Origin: Erythrobacter colymbi | GTDB lineage: Bacteria; Pseudomonadota; Alphaproteobacteria; Sphingomonadales; Sphingomonadaceae | Direction of reading: 5' to 3' | Length of the DNA: 64,000 nt | Assembly (NCBI RefSeq): GCF_002155685.1 | Contig: NZ_MUYK01000004.1 | Coordinates: 1-64,000 of the forward strand | In this document: positions 52,591 to 60,160 of the stretch, piece by piece | Layout of the letters: each line of letters starts with the position of its first letter | Position numbering within the stretch: the stretch's first letter is position 1 | Position numbers and translations under genes: made by a program | The notes under the pieces: model-generated | Told to the model about the DNA's origin: nothing | Databases searched by the model: none | What the model saw: the letters and a program-made list of their open reading frames with translations, nothing else

Positions 52591-53921
52591 TGGCGACGCT
52601 CCTCAAACCCGCCCCCCAGCGGATCGACGTCACCCCGCAGCCCATGCCCGCGCTGTCGGACCGACCGATCGATGGCAGCCGCTACTGGTCACGCGACTTC
52701 ATGGACCGCGAGTGGGACGGCATCTGGACCAAGGCATGGCTGATCGGTGGCCTCGCCTCCCAAGTCGCCAAGCCGGGGGACTTCTTCACCTACGACATCG
52801 GCCGCGAGAGCATCCTCGTCACCCGCGGCGAGGATGGCGTCGTGCGCGCCTTCTACAACGTCTGCCCGCACCGCGGGAAACGCCTCGTCATGGAGGAAGA
52901 GGGTCACTCCAAGCGCCTCGCCTGTTCCTACCACGGCTGGCGCTTCACCCCGGAGGGCGAATTGAATTTCGTCCCCTGCCCCGAGGATTTCGCGGGCGGC
53001 TCGCCATGCGGGAAAGTCAGGCTTGAGGAGGTGCGGTGCGAGGTGTTCGCGGGCTTCGTCTGGGTTAATCTCGACCCGCAAGCGACGCCGCTCGCCGATC
53101 ACCTCGGCCCCGTCGGCCCGCAGCTTGCGCTCTACAACATGGAGGCGATGCACCGCACCCATTGGGTCACGCTCGAGGGCGACTGGAACTGGAAGTGCGT
53201 GCAGGACAATTTCAACGAGTCCTACCACCTGCCCTTCGTCCACCCGCAGACGCGCTTCGTGATGGAGCAGAGCTACAAGGACTGCCAGTTCGACCTCTAC
53301 GCCCCCCACGGCCATGCGCGGATGTTCATGCCGGGCTCGCGGCCGTCACGCTCGCTTCGGGGCCACACCGACACCGTGCTCGACATGATGCGCACCGAAC
53401 TCACCTACTGGGGCCTCGACCCCGAGGACTTCCGCGATGATCCACTGCGGACCCGCGAGGCGCTCCAGCAGGCCAAGCGCGCGAAAGGCGCCGAGAAGGG
53501 CTACGACTTCAGCCACTTCCACGATGCCCAGCTGACCGACCACTTCCACTACACAATCTTCCCCAACATCAGCTTCAGCCTCAAGCCCGACGGCTGCATC
53601 TGGCTGCGCGCCGACCCGCACCCGACCGACCCCGAGCGGTGCTTCTTCGACATGTGGTACTTCACCTGGTTCCCCGAAGGGCAGGAGCGCTACTACGCCT
53701 ATTCGATGGGGCAGGAGGTCGACCGCACGGTCCCGGTGCCGCACCAACGCGGGGTCGTGGGCGAGCTCTCCTGCGGCCCCGGCATCGATCAGGACGTGAG
53801 CATCTGGAGCGAGCAGCAGAAGGGCCTGCGCTCGCGCGGTTACAAGGGCGGGCATCTGGCGGGGCAGGAGGCGCGGGTGCGGTTCTTCCACGATATGATC
53901 GATCGGTGGTTGGGGATTTAG
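52590..53921 (+). CDS. Rieske non-heme iron oxygenase, catalytic subunit
   Basis: 443 residues. The Rieske ligands are Cys92/His94 and Cys112/His115 (CPHRG...CSYHGW). The catalytic iron ligands are His213 and His218 in QDNFNESYHLPFVH, with Glu210 replacing the classical bridging Asp, as in the Rieske enzyme at 34047. The ATG at 52590 shares its A with the P450 stop codon. It is the third and last gene of the CMD-P450-Rieske operon and is followed by a family 2 repeat. Redox partners are absent from the window. Confidence 0.92.
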   Translation: MATLLKPAPQRIDVTPQPMPALSDRPIDGSRYWSRDFMDREWDGIWTKAWLIGGLASQVAKPGDFFTYDIGRESILVTRGEDGVVRAFYNVCPHRGKRLVMEEEGHSKRLACSYHGWRFTPEGELNFVPCPEDFAGGSPCGKVRLEEVRCEVFAGFVWVNLDPQATPLADHLGPVGPQLALYNMEAMHRTHWVTLEGDWNWKCVQDNFNESYHLPFVHPQTRFVMEQSYKDCQFDLYAPHGHARMFMPGSRPSRSLRGHTDTVLDMMRTELTYWGLDPEDFRDDPLRTREALQQAKRAKGAEKGYDFSHFHDAQLTDHFHYTIFPNISFSLKPDGCIWLRADPHPTDPERCFFDMWYFTWFPEGQERYYAYSMGQEVDRTVPVPHQRGVVGELSCGPGIDQDVSIWSEQQKGLRSRGYKGGHLAGQEARVRFFHDMIDRWLGI

Positions 53922-53926
53922 TTCTT

Positions 53927-54046
53927 CGTCTTGCGAGGAGCCGCAGGCGACGCGGCAATCCATGGTCCGAGGCTGGACGAAAGGACAACCGGCGTGGATG
54001 CCGCTGCGCTCGGTTCATGGATTGCTTCGCTACGCTCGCAATGACG
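53927..54046. repeat. Intergenic inverted repeat, family 2 (copy c)
   Basis: About 120 bases with the ends CGTCTTGCGAGGAGCCGCAG and CGCTACGCTCGCAATGACG, between the convergent Rieske and flavoprotein genes. The left end has lost two bases relative to the other copies. Confidence 0.85.
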
Positions 54047-54048
54047 AG

Positions 54049-55668
54049 CTATGCATTCGCCAAAGCCGCCGTGCGCCCCGCGATATAGCCGAAGGTCAGC
54101 GCCGGCCCCAGCGTCCCGCCCGCGCCCGCATAAATCCCGCCGGTCGGGCAGGCGATGGCATTGCCCGCGCCCAGCAAGCCCGGAATCGGTGCCCCGTCAT
54201 GGCCGAGGATGCGCGCCTGTCCGTCTGTCCTCGGTCCGCCATTCGTGCCGAGCAGGCCCGAGCTGATCTCCACCGCATAGAAGGGCGCCTCGCGGATCGC
54301 TCCCAAGGTTACGGCCGCGCCTTCGCGAGAACGGTCGCCGTAGAAGTGGTCATAGGCGCTCGTCCCGCGCCCGAAATCGGGATCATGGCCTTCGTCGGCA
54401 TGGGCGTTGAAGCGCGCGACCGTCTCGGTCAGCGCGGCCGGGTCGAGACCGATTGCCTCCGCCAGCCCCTCCAATGTCTCCGCCCGCATCACCCACTCCG
54501 GCATCGGCTGGCCCGGCTGGCGCGTGCCCAGCGGATAGCGCGCGGCATATTGCGCGTCGAAGATCAGCCACGCGGGGAGGTTCTCGTAATCGTAGGTGGC
54601 CGGATCGAAGCGGTGAAACACCCCGCCCAGAGCCGAGTAATTCGCCGCTTCGTTGCAGAAGCGCTTGGCGCTCCGGTTGACCATGATCGCGTGCGGCACG
54701 GTGCGCTCGATCAGGATGATCTGCGCGCGTGGCTCCCCGCTCGCCCAGGGGGCGTCGGGGGTGACGAGGGTCGGCGCCCACCATGCGCTCGTCATGTTGC
54801 CGAGCTTCGCGCCCGCCGCCATCGCCAGCTTGAGGCCGCCGCCGGTTCCCGTGGGCGGGCTGGCTGGCGCGGTGACGGGGCCGCGCAGGAAGGTCTGGCG
54901 CAGCTCGCTGTCCCACTCGAACCCGCCGGTGGTGATGATCACCCCGCGCCTTGCCGAGAGGGCGAAAGGCGCGCCGTCCTTCTCGCCCTCGATCCCGGTG
55001 ATCCGCTCGCCATCCTTCACCAGCCGCCGCGTTTCCACCCCGAGCACCGGCTCGATCCCGCGCGTGAGGCAGGCCTTGAGCAATCGCGCCACCATCGCCT
55101 GTCCGAAGCCGCATTGCCGCGCGGCCATGCGCTCGCCCAGCACCTCGAGCGGCGGCAGCGCGGTCGCTCCGCCCAAGGGCGTTTCGCGCAGCATCAACGG
55201 CTTGGGCTCCTCGATCGCGTAGATCCGCGCGGCCCACTCGCCGAGGTCGCCCAAGGCAAACAGGTCATGGTCGAGCGCGCGGCTACCCTCGGGCTTCGCA
55301 CCGGGACGGTCGAGGTAATAGTCGGGATAGCCCGGCAGCACCGACACGCTGAGCGCCCCCGCCCCTTCCAGAAAGGCCAGCGCCTCCGGCCCCCGGTCCA
55401 CGAAGGCCTCGAGCGTCTCGTCAACCAGATCGCCGTGATCGAGACTGCGGAAATAGGCGAGCGCATCCTCGCGGCTGTCCTCCATCCCGGCCGCGCGCAT
55501 CCGCGGGTTGTCGGCGACCCAGATCACCCCGCCCGAAATCGCCGAGGTGCCGCCGATGCGGTCCCAGCGCTCGACCAGCGCGACTTTCGCGCCCGCCTCG
55601 TGTGCCGCAAGCGCCGCCGCCATCCCGGCCGCGCCCGTTCCCAGAATGATGACGTCCACCTCTCCCAT
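54049..55668 (-). CDS. FAD-dependent 3-ketosteroid-dehydrogenase-like oxidoreductase
   Basis: 539 residues. The FAD dinucleotide motif is GTGAAGMAAAL at 10-20, followed by VERWDRIGGTSAISGGVIW (32-50), close to the KstD/flavocytochrome c pattern. The C-terminus carries the KstD-type GGIYAGAGGTLGPALTFGYIAGR, whose Tyr513 matches a catalytic Tyr of 3-ketosteroid delta-1-dehydrogenases. It probably desaturates a cyclic ketone. The ATG at 55668 gives MGEVDVIILG directly at the fold. It is flanked by family 2 repeats on both sides. Steroid specificity is inference. Confidence 0.88.
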   Translation of the reverse strand: MGEVDVIILGTGAAGMAAALAAHEAGAKVALVERWDRIGGTSAISGGVIWVADNPRMRAAGMEDSREDALAYFRSLDHGDLVDETLEAFVDRGPEALAFLEGAGALSVSVLPGYPDYYLDRPGAKPEGSRALDHDLFALGDLGEWAARIYAIEEPKPLMLRETPLGGATALPPLEVLGERMAARQCGFGQAMVARLLKACLTRGIEPVLGVETRRLVKDGERITGIEGEKDGAPFALSARRGVIITTGGFEWDSELRQTFLRGPVTAPASPPTGTGGGLKLAMAAGAKLGNMTSAWWAPTLVTPDAPWASGEPRAQIILIERTVPHAIMVNRSAKRFCNEAANYSALGGVFHRFDPATYDYENLPAWLIFDAQYAARYPLGTRQPGQPMPEWVMRAETLEGLAEAIGLDPAALTETVARFNAHADEGHDPDFGRGTSAYDHFYGDRSREGAAVTLGAIREAPFYAVEISSGLLGTNGGPRTDGQARILGHDGAPIPGLLGAGNAIACPTGGIYAGAGGTLGPALTFGYIAGRTAALANA

Positions 55669-55749
55669 GCCGGCGGTTAGACGCCTTCCGGGCACGGGGC
55701 GGCAACCCGTCATTTTGGCAAGGTGCCTCGCCCTGCGGTTCCCCCTATT

Positions 55750-55849
55750 CGTCATTGCGAGGAGCCGCAGGCGACGCGGCAATCCATGACCCGCCCTCCG
55801 CGATTGCGCGCTTCGGTCCATGGATTGCTTCGCTACGCTCGCAACGACG
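55750..55849. repeat. Intergenic inverted repeat, family 2 (copy d)
   Basis: About 100 bases, CGTCATTGCGAGGAGCCGCA to CGCTACGCTCGCAACGACG, in the divergent region between the flavoprotein and an SDR. Its right end stops only 16 bases before the SDR ATG, so the SDR leader lies within or next to the repeat. Confidence 0.87.
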
Positions 55850-55865
55850 AGAGAGGACGGAACAC

Positions 55866-56642
55866 ATGAAACTCGCAGGAAAAATCGCCGCGATCACCGG
55901 GGGCACGGCGGGCATGGGGCGCGGGATCGCCGAGGCGTTTCTGGCCGAGGGCGCCAGCGTCGCGCTGTTCGCGCGCAATGCCGAGAAGGGCGCGAAGGTG
56001 CTCGAGGAACTCGGGGTCGGTGATCGCGCGATCTTCGTGGCGGGCGACGTGATGGCGCAGGGCGATCTCGAAGGCTTCGTCGACCACGTGATCGCGCATT
56101 TCGGCACGCTCGACATTCTCGTGAACAATGCGGGTGGCGCGGGCGACTTGCAGCCGCTCGTCAACCTGTCCGACCACGCCTTCGACGAGGCGATGAAGTG
56201 GAACGTCTATTCGACCTTCTGGGCGACCCGCCGCGCGCTGCCGACGATGCTCGGCAAGGGCCATGGCCGGGTGATCAACATCTCCTCGATGGAGGGCAAG
56301 CACGGCAAGGCGGTGCTGACGGCCTACTCCGCCGCCAAGCACGCGGTGAACGGCATGACCAAGAGCCTCGCGCGCGAAGTCGGCGCGGCGGGCGTGACGG
56401 TCAACGCGATCTGCCCCGGCATCGTCATCACCGACATCATCAAGAACAACGGCCCCGCCACCGCGAAGGCGATGGGGATGGAGCTCGACGAGATGATCGC
56501 GATGTTCGCGGCGGATTCGGCGATCAAGCGGCCGAACACGGTCGAGGAAGTGGCCGCGGTGGCGGTGCTGCTCGCGAGCGAGGCGGGCGCGGGGATCACC
56601 GGCCAGCAAATCAGCGTGGACGGGGGCACGGCGCAGTATTGA
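55866..56642 (+). CDS. Short-chain dehydrogenase/reductase
   Basis: 258 residues, classical SDR. The TGGTAGMG cofactor motif is at 11-18 and NNAG at 87-90, with catalytic Ser140/Ser141, Tyr154 and Lys158; the C-terminal ISVDGGTAQY is typical of 3-oxoacyl-reductase-like SDRs. The ATG at 55866 follows GAGAGAGGACGGAACAC. Single gene, ending before the phased repeat array and parS-like site. Confidence 0.9.
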   Translation: MKLAGKIAAITGGTAGMGRGIAEAFLAEGASVALFARNAEKGAKVLEELGVGDRAIFVAGDVMAQGDLEGFVDHVIAHFGTLDILVNNAGGAGDLQPLVNLSDHAFDEAMKWNVYSTFWATRRALPTMLGKGHGRVINISSMEGKHGKAVLTAYSAAKHAVNGMTKSLAREVGAAGVTVNAICPGIVITDIIKNNGPATAKAMGMELDEMIAMFAADSAIKRPNTVEEVAAVAVLLASEAGAGITGQQISVDGGTAQY

Positions 56643-56668
56643 GGCGCTCGCAGGGGGGGGTAGCGTTC

Positions 56669-56748
56669 CAGCACCCCGCTCGCACCCCGCCAGCGCGTGC
56701 CAGACCCCGCCCAGCGCGCGCCAGACCCCCTCCAGACCCCCTCCAGCG
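56669..56748 (+). repeat. Phased CAGAC/CAGCG repeat array (copy 2)
   Basis: CAG-led units start at 56669 (CAGCA), 56691 (CAGCG), 56701 (CAGAC), 56712 (CAGCG), 56722 (CAGAC), 56733 (CAGAC) and 56744 (CAGCG). A degenerate GCACCCC unit fills about 56680. The spacing is 10-11 bases throughout, one helical turn. The array lies 30 bases before the perfect parS-like site, in the same order and orientation as copy 1 at 17549-17634. Confidence 0.75.
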
Positions 56749-56773
56749 CGGTCTTGCGGGGGCCTCGCGCGGC

Positions 56774-56789
56774 TGTTTCACGTGAAACA
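56774..56789. other. parS: parS-like ParB-binding site (perfect consensus)
   Basis: TGTTTCACGTGAAACA, an exact match to the parS consensus TGTTNCACGTGAAACA. The symmetry extends to a 28-base perfect palindrome (56768-56795). It lies between convergent SDR genes, so the extended hairpin could also act as a terminator, but the core match is too specific to be chance. Confidence 0.88.
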
Positions 56790-56806
56790 GCCGCGTCCCG
56801 TTGGTG

Positions 56807-57616
56807 TCAGCCCTGCAACTTCGCCATCGCCGCTCCGACCGCCGCCGCCACATCATGGGCCTGCGGATTGCCGCGCATGATGAGGCCCCCGTTGGGCTGG
56901 ATATTCGCGCCCGTCACATAGGCCTGATCGGTCGAGAGCCACAGGCAGGCATGGGCCACATCGTCAACCGTATTGAGCCTACCCATCGGATAACGCGGAA
57001 GAAATGCGTCGGTCAGGCCCGGCACCTGGAAGCTCTCGTGGGTCATCGGGCTGTCGGTGAAGGCGGGCGAGACCGTGTTGGCCTTGATCCCCAAGTGCCC
57101 GTAATCATTGGCGACGCATTCGATCAGCGCCTCGCTGCCGCGCTTGGTGCCGATATAGGCGGCGTGGTTGGTGATGATCGCCTTGGTGGTCGCCGAGGAC
57201 AGGCTGATGAGCGAGCCGCCAGTCGGCTGCTGTGCACTCATAACCCTCACGAAAGCCTGAAGAAAATGATGCACACCCTTGAACTGGAGATCGACGATCT
57301 GGTCGAGCTGTTCGTCGGTGATCTCCTCGAGGCTGGCGAGCAGGCCCCAGCCGGTGGTGTTGATGGCGATATCGACCCGCCCGAAAGTCGCCGCCGCCTT
57401 GTCGGCCATCGCATTGACCTCGGGCTTCTTCGCGATGTCGCACAGCGCATATTCGCCTGCGATTTCAGCGGCTAGCGCGGCGAGCGGCCCCTCCTTGCGG
57501 CCCGCGACCATGACCCTCGCACCCTCCTTCGCGAACAGCCGGGCGATGGTCTGGCCCATGTTCCCCTCCGACGCGGCGCCCAGAATGACGGCGGTCTTGC
57601 CCTCCAATTGTCCCAT
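56807..57616 (-). CDS. Divergent SDR with enoyl-reductase-like cofactor loop
   Basis: 269 residues. The nucleotide loop GAASEGNMGQ (13-22) resembles FabI-type enoyl reductases rather than the classical TGxxxGxG, and the usual NNAG is replaced by INTTG (85-89). The catalytic Tyr154 and Lys158 (YIGTK) are present, and the C-terminus has an IQPNGGLIMRG segment. It probably uses a reductive or unusual substrate. The ATG at 57616 follows GAGAGAGGAGACACGTC. It diverges from the SnoaL/ABM/mobA operon. Confidence 0.85.
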   Translation of the reverse strand: MGQLEGKTAVILGAASEGNMGQTIARLFAKEGARVMVAGRKEGPLAALAAEIAGEYALCDIAKKPEVNAMADKAAATFGRVDIAINTTGWGLLASLEEITDEQLDQIVDLQFKGVHHFLQAFVRVMSAQQPTGGSLISLSSATTKAIITNHAAYIGTKRGSEALIECVANDYGHLGIKANTVSPAFTDSPMTHESFQVPGLTDAFLPRYPMGRLNTVDDVAHACLWLSTDQAYVTGANIQPNGGLIMRGNPQAHDVAAAVGAAMAKLQG

Positions 57617-57674
57617 GACGTGTCTCCTCTCTCGGGCATCGGAGTAACACGCGCGCGGGCCCCCTCACCCTTCC

Positions 57675-57689
57675 CAAAAGTGGGCATTG
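57675..57689 (+). promoter_or_regulatory. CAAAAGTG-type shared upstream motif
   Basis: CAAAAGTGGGCATTG, centred in the divergent region 57617-57739 and exactly 65 bases before the SnoaL ATG, the same distance as the copy before 60211. Confidence 0.45.
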
Positions 57690-57739
57690 TCGGCGCGGTC
57701 CCTCGGGGCCGATAGCCGCTTCCAACAAGGGAGAGAGCA

Positions 57740-58150
57740 ATGTTCACAGGACCCCTCGAGGATCGCGTGGCGATCCATGAACTCAATGGCACCTATGCCG
57801 ATGGCGTGGTGCGGATCGACGCCGACACCTGGGCAAGCGTGTGGGCAGACGACGCAGACTGGGACCTGATGGGCCACCAGACCCACGGCAAGGAGGCGAT
57901 CGTCGCCTTCTGGAACGGGGCCATGTCGGGGCTGGAGGCGGTGAGCTTCCACTGCGTCCCCTGCATGATCGAAGTCACCGGAAACACAGCGAAATCCCGC
58001 GTCCAGACGCAGGAAATCCTGAAGCCGAAAGACGGGAAAGCGCGCCGTGTCGGCGGGCTCTATGAAGACACCCTGGCGAAGATCGACGGGCAGTGGCGCT
58101 TTACCAGCCGCACCTTCCGCATTATCGCCGAATTCGGTGTGGAGGGCTGA
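57740..58150 (+). CDS. SnoaL-like (ketosteroid-isomerase-fold) protein
   Basis: 136 residues with an NTF2-like fold: LEDRVAIHELNGTYADGVVRIDADTWASVWADDADWDLMG (about 6-45) and the closing KIDGQWRFTSRTFRII. The ATG at 57740 follows AAGGGAGAGAGCA. It is the first gene of an operon with an ABM-fold gene 4 bases downstream and then mobA. The SnoaL-ABM pairing repeats that at 48381-49300. Confidence 0.84.
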   Translation: MFTGPLEDRVAIHELNGTYADGVVRIDADTWASVWADDADWDLMGHQTHGKEAIVAFWNGAMSGLEAVSFHCVPCMIEVTGNTAKSRVQTQEILKPKDGKARRVGGLYEDTLAKIDGQWRFTSRTFRIIAEFGVEG

Positions 58151-58154
58151 AAAC

Positions 58155-58496
58155 ATGGCTAAAATCCTGATTTCCGCGCAGATCGATCTCGACCCCGCCC
58201 AGCGCGAGGAAGCCCTGCGCACCGCCCGCCCGCACATCGAAGCCGCGCTCGCCGAGGCAGGCTGCATCCACTACGACTGGAGCGCCTGTTCGATGAACCC
58301 CGCGCGGGTCAACGTGTTCGAGGAGTGGGAAAGCGAGGAGGCCCTCGCCGCGCATTTCCGCGACCCTGCCTACACGGGGATGCGCGATCACATCGGCAAG
58401 TTCGGGATCACGGGCGCGGTCAGCAAGAAGTACCGCGTCGATGCGGAAGGCCCGGTCTACAATGCCGAGGGCAACGCCACGGAAGCCTTTGACTAG
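58155..58496 (+). CDS. ABM-fold (antibiotic-biosynthesis-monooxygenase-like) protein
   Basis: 113 residues, dimeric alpha+beta barrel type. It opens ILISAQIDLDPAQREEALRTARPHIEAALAEAGCIHYDWS, with the family's NVFEEWESEEALAAHFRDPAY (about 55-75). Related YgiN-like proteins are quinol monooxygenases or handle reactive aldehydes. It starts 4 bases after the SnoaL stop, and its 3' end overlaps the probable mobA start. Confidence 0.84.
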   Translation: MAKILISAQIDLDPAQREEALRTARPHIEAALAEAGCIHYDWSACSMNPARVNVFEEWESEEALAAHFRDPAYTGMRDHIGKFGITGAVSKKYRVDAEGPVYNAEGNATEAFD

Positions 58497-59016
58497 GCTC
58501 CTGGGCGCCATCCTCGCCGGCGGACAGGCGCGCCGCTTCGGCAGCGACAAGGCGCAAGCGCTCTATGAAGGCGCGCGGCTGATCGACCGGGTGGCGAGCG
58601 CGCTCTCCGCCCAGTGCCAGAGCGTGGTGGTGTGCGGGCGCGAGGAGCCGGGATTCACCTGCATCCCCGATTGGCCGGAGACGGGTCTTGGCCCCCTCGG
58701 CGGCCTCGCGGCGGCATTGCGCCATGCGGGGGAGCAGGGGTTCGGCCAGGTGCTGTCGGCAGGGGTGGATGTACCTGATTTGCCTCGGGATATTGCAAGC
58801 CTGCTGGCAGGCGACGGCTCGGCCATCATCGGAAACCAGCCGGTGGTGGGACTCTGGCCGGTGGAAGCCGGGCCAGTGCTCGAGGCGTTTCTCGCCGGCG
58901 GCGGCAGGTCGCTCTACCGCTTCGCCGGCCACGTCGGCGCGCGGCGGGTGGAGCTGTCCGCCCCGCTGATGAACGTCAATTTTCCCGAGGATCTCGGCCC
59001 ACCCCGCTGCGACTAG
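58489..59016 (+). CDS. mobA: Molybdenum cofactor guanylyltransferase
   Basis: About 176 residues. The GTP-binding signature GAILAGGQARRFGSDKA is intact, followed by TGLGPLGGLAAAL and the metal-binding AGVDVPDLP. It links GMP to molybdopterin to form bis-MGD for DMSO-reductase-family enzymes. The start is uncertain: a TTG at 58489 inside the ABM stop region fits the family N-terminus, and an ATG at 58462 is the alternative. It lies 1.2 kb from the only molybdopterin enzyme in the window. Confidence 0.85.
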   Translation: MTRLLGAILAGGQARRFGSDKAQALYEGARLIDRVASALSAQCQSVVVCGREEPGFTCIPDWPETGLGPLGGLAAALRHAGEQGFGQVLSAGVDVPDLPRDIASLLAGDGSAIIGNQPVVGLWPVEAGPVLEAFLAGGGRSLYRFAGHVGARRVELSAPLMNVNFPEDLGPPRCD

Positions 59017-59062
59017 GCGGCAAAGCCGCCAAGTCTCGCTCCCCTCCCGCTTGCGGGAGGGG
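59016..59062. terminator. Convergent hairpin pair including repeat family 5
   Basis: GGCGGC-AAA-GCCGCC (59016-59030) is followed by CCCCTCCCGC-TT-GCGGGAGGGG (59041-59062), both perfect stems, between the convergent mobA and reductase stops. The second resembles a dispersed repeat and continues into a G-rich tail (GGCTGGGGGTGGGC). Probably a bidirectional gene end. Confidence 0.6.
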
Positions 59063-59082
59063 CTGGGGGTGGGCCCTTGCCC

Positions 59083-60087
59083 TTACAGCTTCAGCATCTG
59101 CTTCCCGCGGTTCTGCCCCGTGAACAGCCGCTGCAAGGTCGCAGGCGCATTCTCGAAGCCGTGCTGGATGTCCTCCTGATACTTCAGCGAGCCATCCTTG
59201 ACGAAGCCCTCGAGCCGCTTGCGGATGCCGGGGAATTCGCTCGCCCAGTCGAGCACGATGAAGCCCGCCATCGTCCCGCGCCGGAAGACGAGGTTGAAGT
59301 AGTTCTCCGGCCCCGCAGGCAGCGTGCCCGTCTCGTAGCGGCTGATCCCGCCGCAGATCACCACCCGCGCGCCGGTGGCGATACAGGCGAGCATGTCGTT
59401 GAGAATCTTGCCGCCCACGTTGTCGTAGATGACGTCCACGCCGCGCGGGCAGAGTTCGCGGATCTGCTCCTTCACGCGGCCCGCCTTGTAATCGATCGCG
59501 GCGTCATAGCCCGCTTCCTTGACGAGCCAATCGCACTTGTCCTGTCCGCCCGCGATGCCGACCACGCGGCACCCGGCGATCTTCGCAAGCTGGCCGACGA
59601 TGCTCCCCGTCGCGCCCGCCGCGCCGCTGACCAGCACGGTGTCGCCCGCCACAGGCTTGCCGACCTTGAACAGCCCGCAATAGGCCGTCAGCCCCGTCGT
59701 CCCCAGCACCGAGAGCACGGCGGTGGACGAAATCTCGGTCTCGACCTTGGTCAGTTCCTTGCCATCGGTGACGAGATATTCGGTCCAGCCGGTGGTGCCG
59801 AACACCAGATCGCCGACCGCGAAACGCCCGCCGTTGGAGGCGACCACCTCGGCGATCCCGCTGCCGCGCATCACGTCACCGATGTTCATGGGGGCGACGT
59901 AGTCGGCGATGTTCTCCATCCAGCCCTTCTGCGCCGGATCAAAGCCGAGATAATGCGTCTTGAGCAGAATCTCGCCGGGGCCGGGATCGGGCAGCTCGGT
60001 GGTGACGAGCTTGAAATCATTGTCGATCTCGATCCCGCGGCCGCGCGGGTGTCCGTTGAGGAGCCATTGGCGGGTGGTGGTGGGCAT
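59083..60087 (-). CDS. CurA-like NADP-dependent medium-chain reductase
   Basis: 334 residues of the zinc-independent MDR family. It has the cofactor loop GAAGATG at 155-161, VLGTTGLTAYCGL (about 127-139) and a substrate-domain KTHYLGFDPAQKGWM (43-57). It probably reduces an activated C=C bond. Normal length. The ATG at 60087 follows AAGGAGATTGCCC. It diverges from the molybdopterin oxidoreductase gene, sharing a 123-base intergenic region with the CAAAAGTG motif. Confidence 0.9.
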   Translation of the reverse strand: MPTTTRQWLLNGHPRGRGIEIDNDFKLVTTELPDPGPGEILLKTHYLGFDPAQKGWMENIADYVAPMNIGDVMRGSGIAEVVASNGGRFAVGDLVFGTTGWTEYLVTDGKELTKVETEISSTAVLSVLGTTGLTAYCGLFKVGKPVAGDTVLVSGAAGATGSIVGQLAKIAGCRVVGIAGGQDKCDWLVKEAGYDAAIDYKAGRVKEQIRELCPRGVDVIYDNVGGKILNDMLACIATGARVVICGGISRYETGTLPAGPENYFNLVFRRGTMAGFIVLDWASEFPGIRKRLEGFVKDGSLKYQEDIQHGFENAPATLQRLFTGQNRGKQMLKL

Positions 60088-60145
60088 CGGGCAATCTCCT
60101 TGGTTTATTGCCCTATTGCGGGCGCACCGCGCGCCTCTCCACGGA

Positions 60146-60160
60146 CAAAAGTGTCAGTCG
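60146..60160 (+). promoter_or_regulatory. CAAAAGTG-type shared upstream motif
   Basis: CAAAAGTGTCAGTCG at the middle of the divergent region 60088-60210, 65 bases before the molybdopterin oxidoreductase ATG. Confidence 0.45.
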
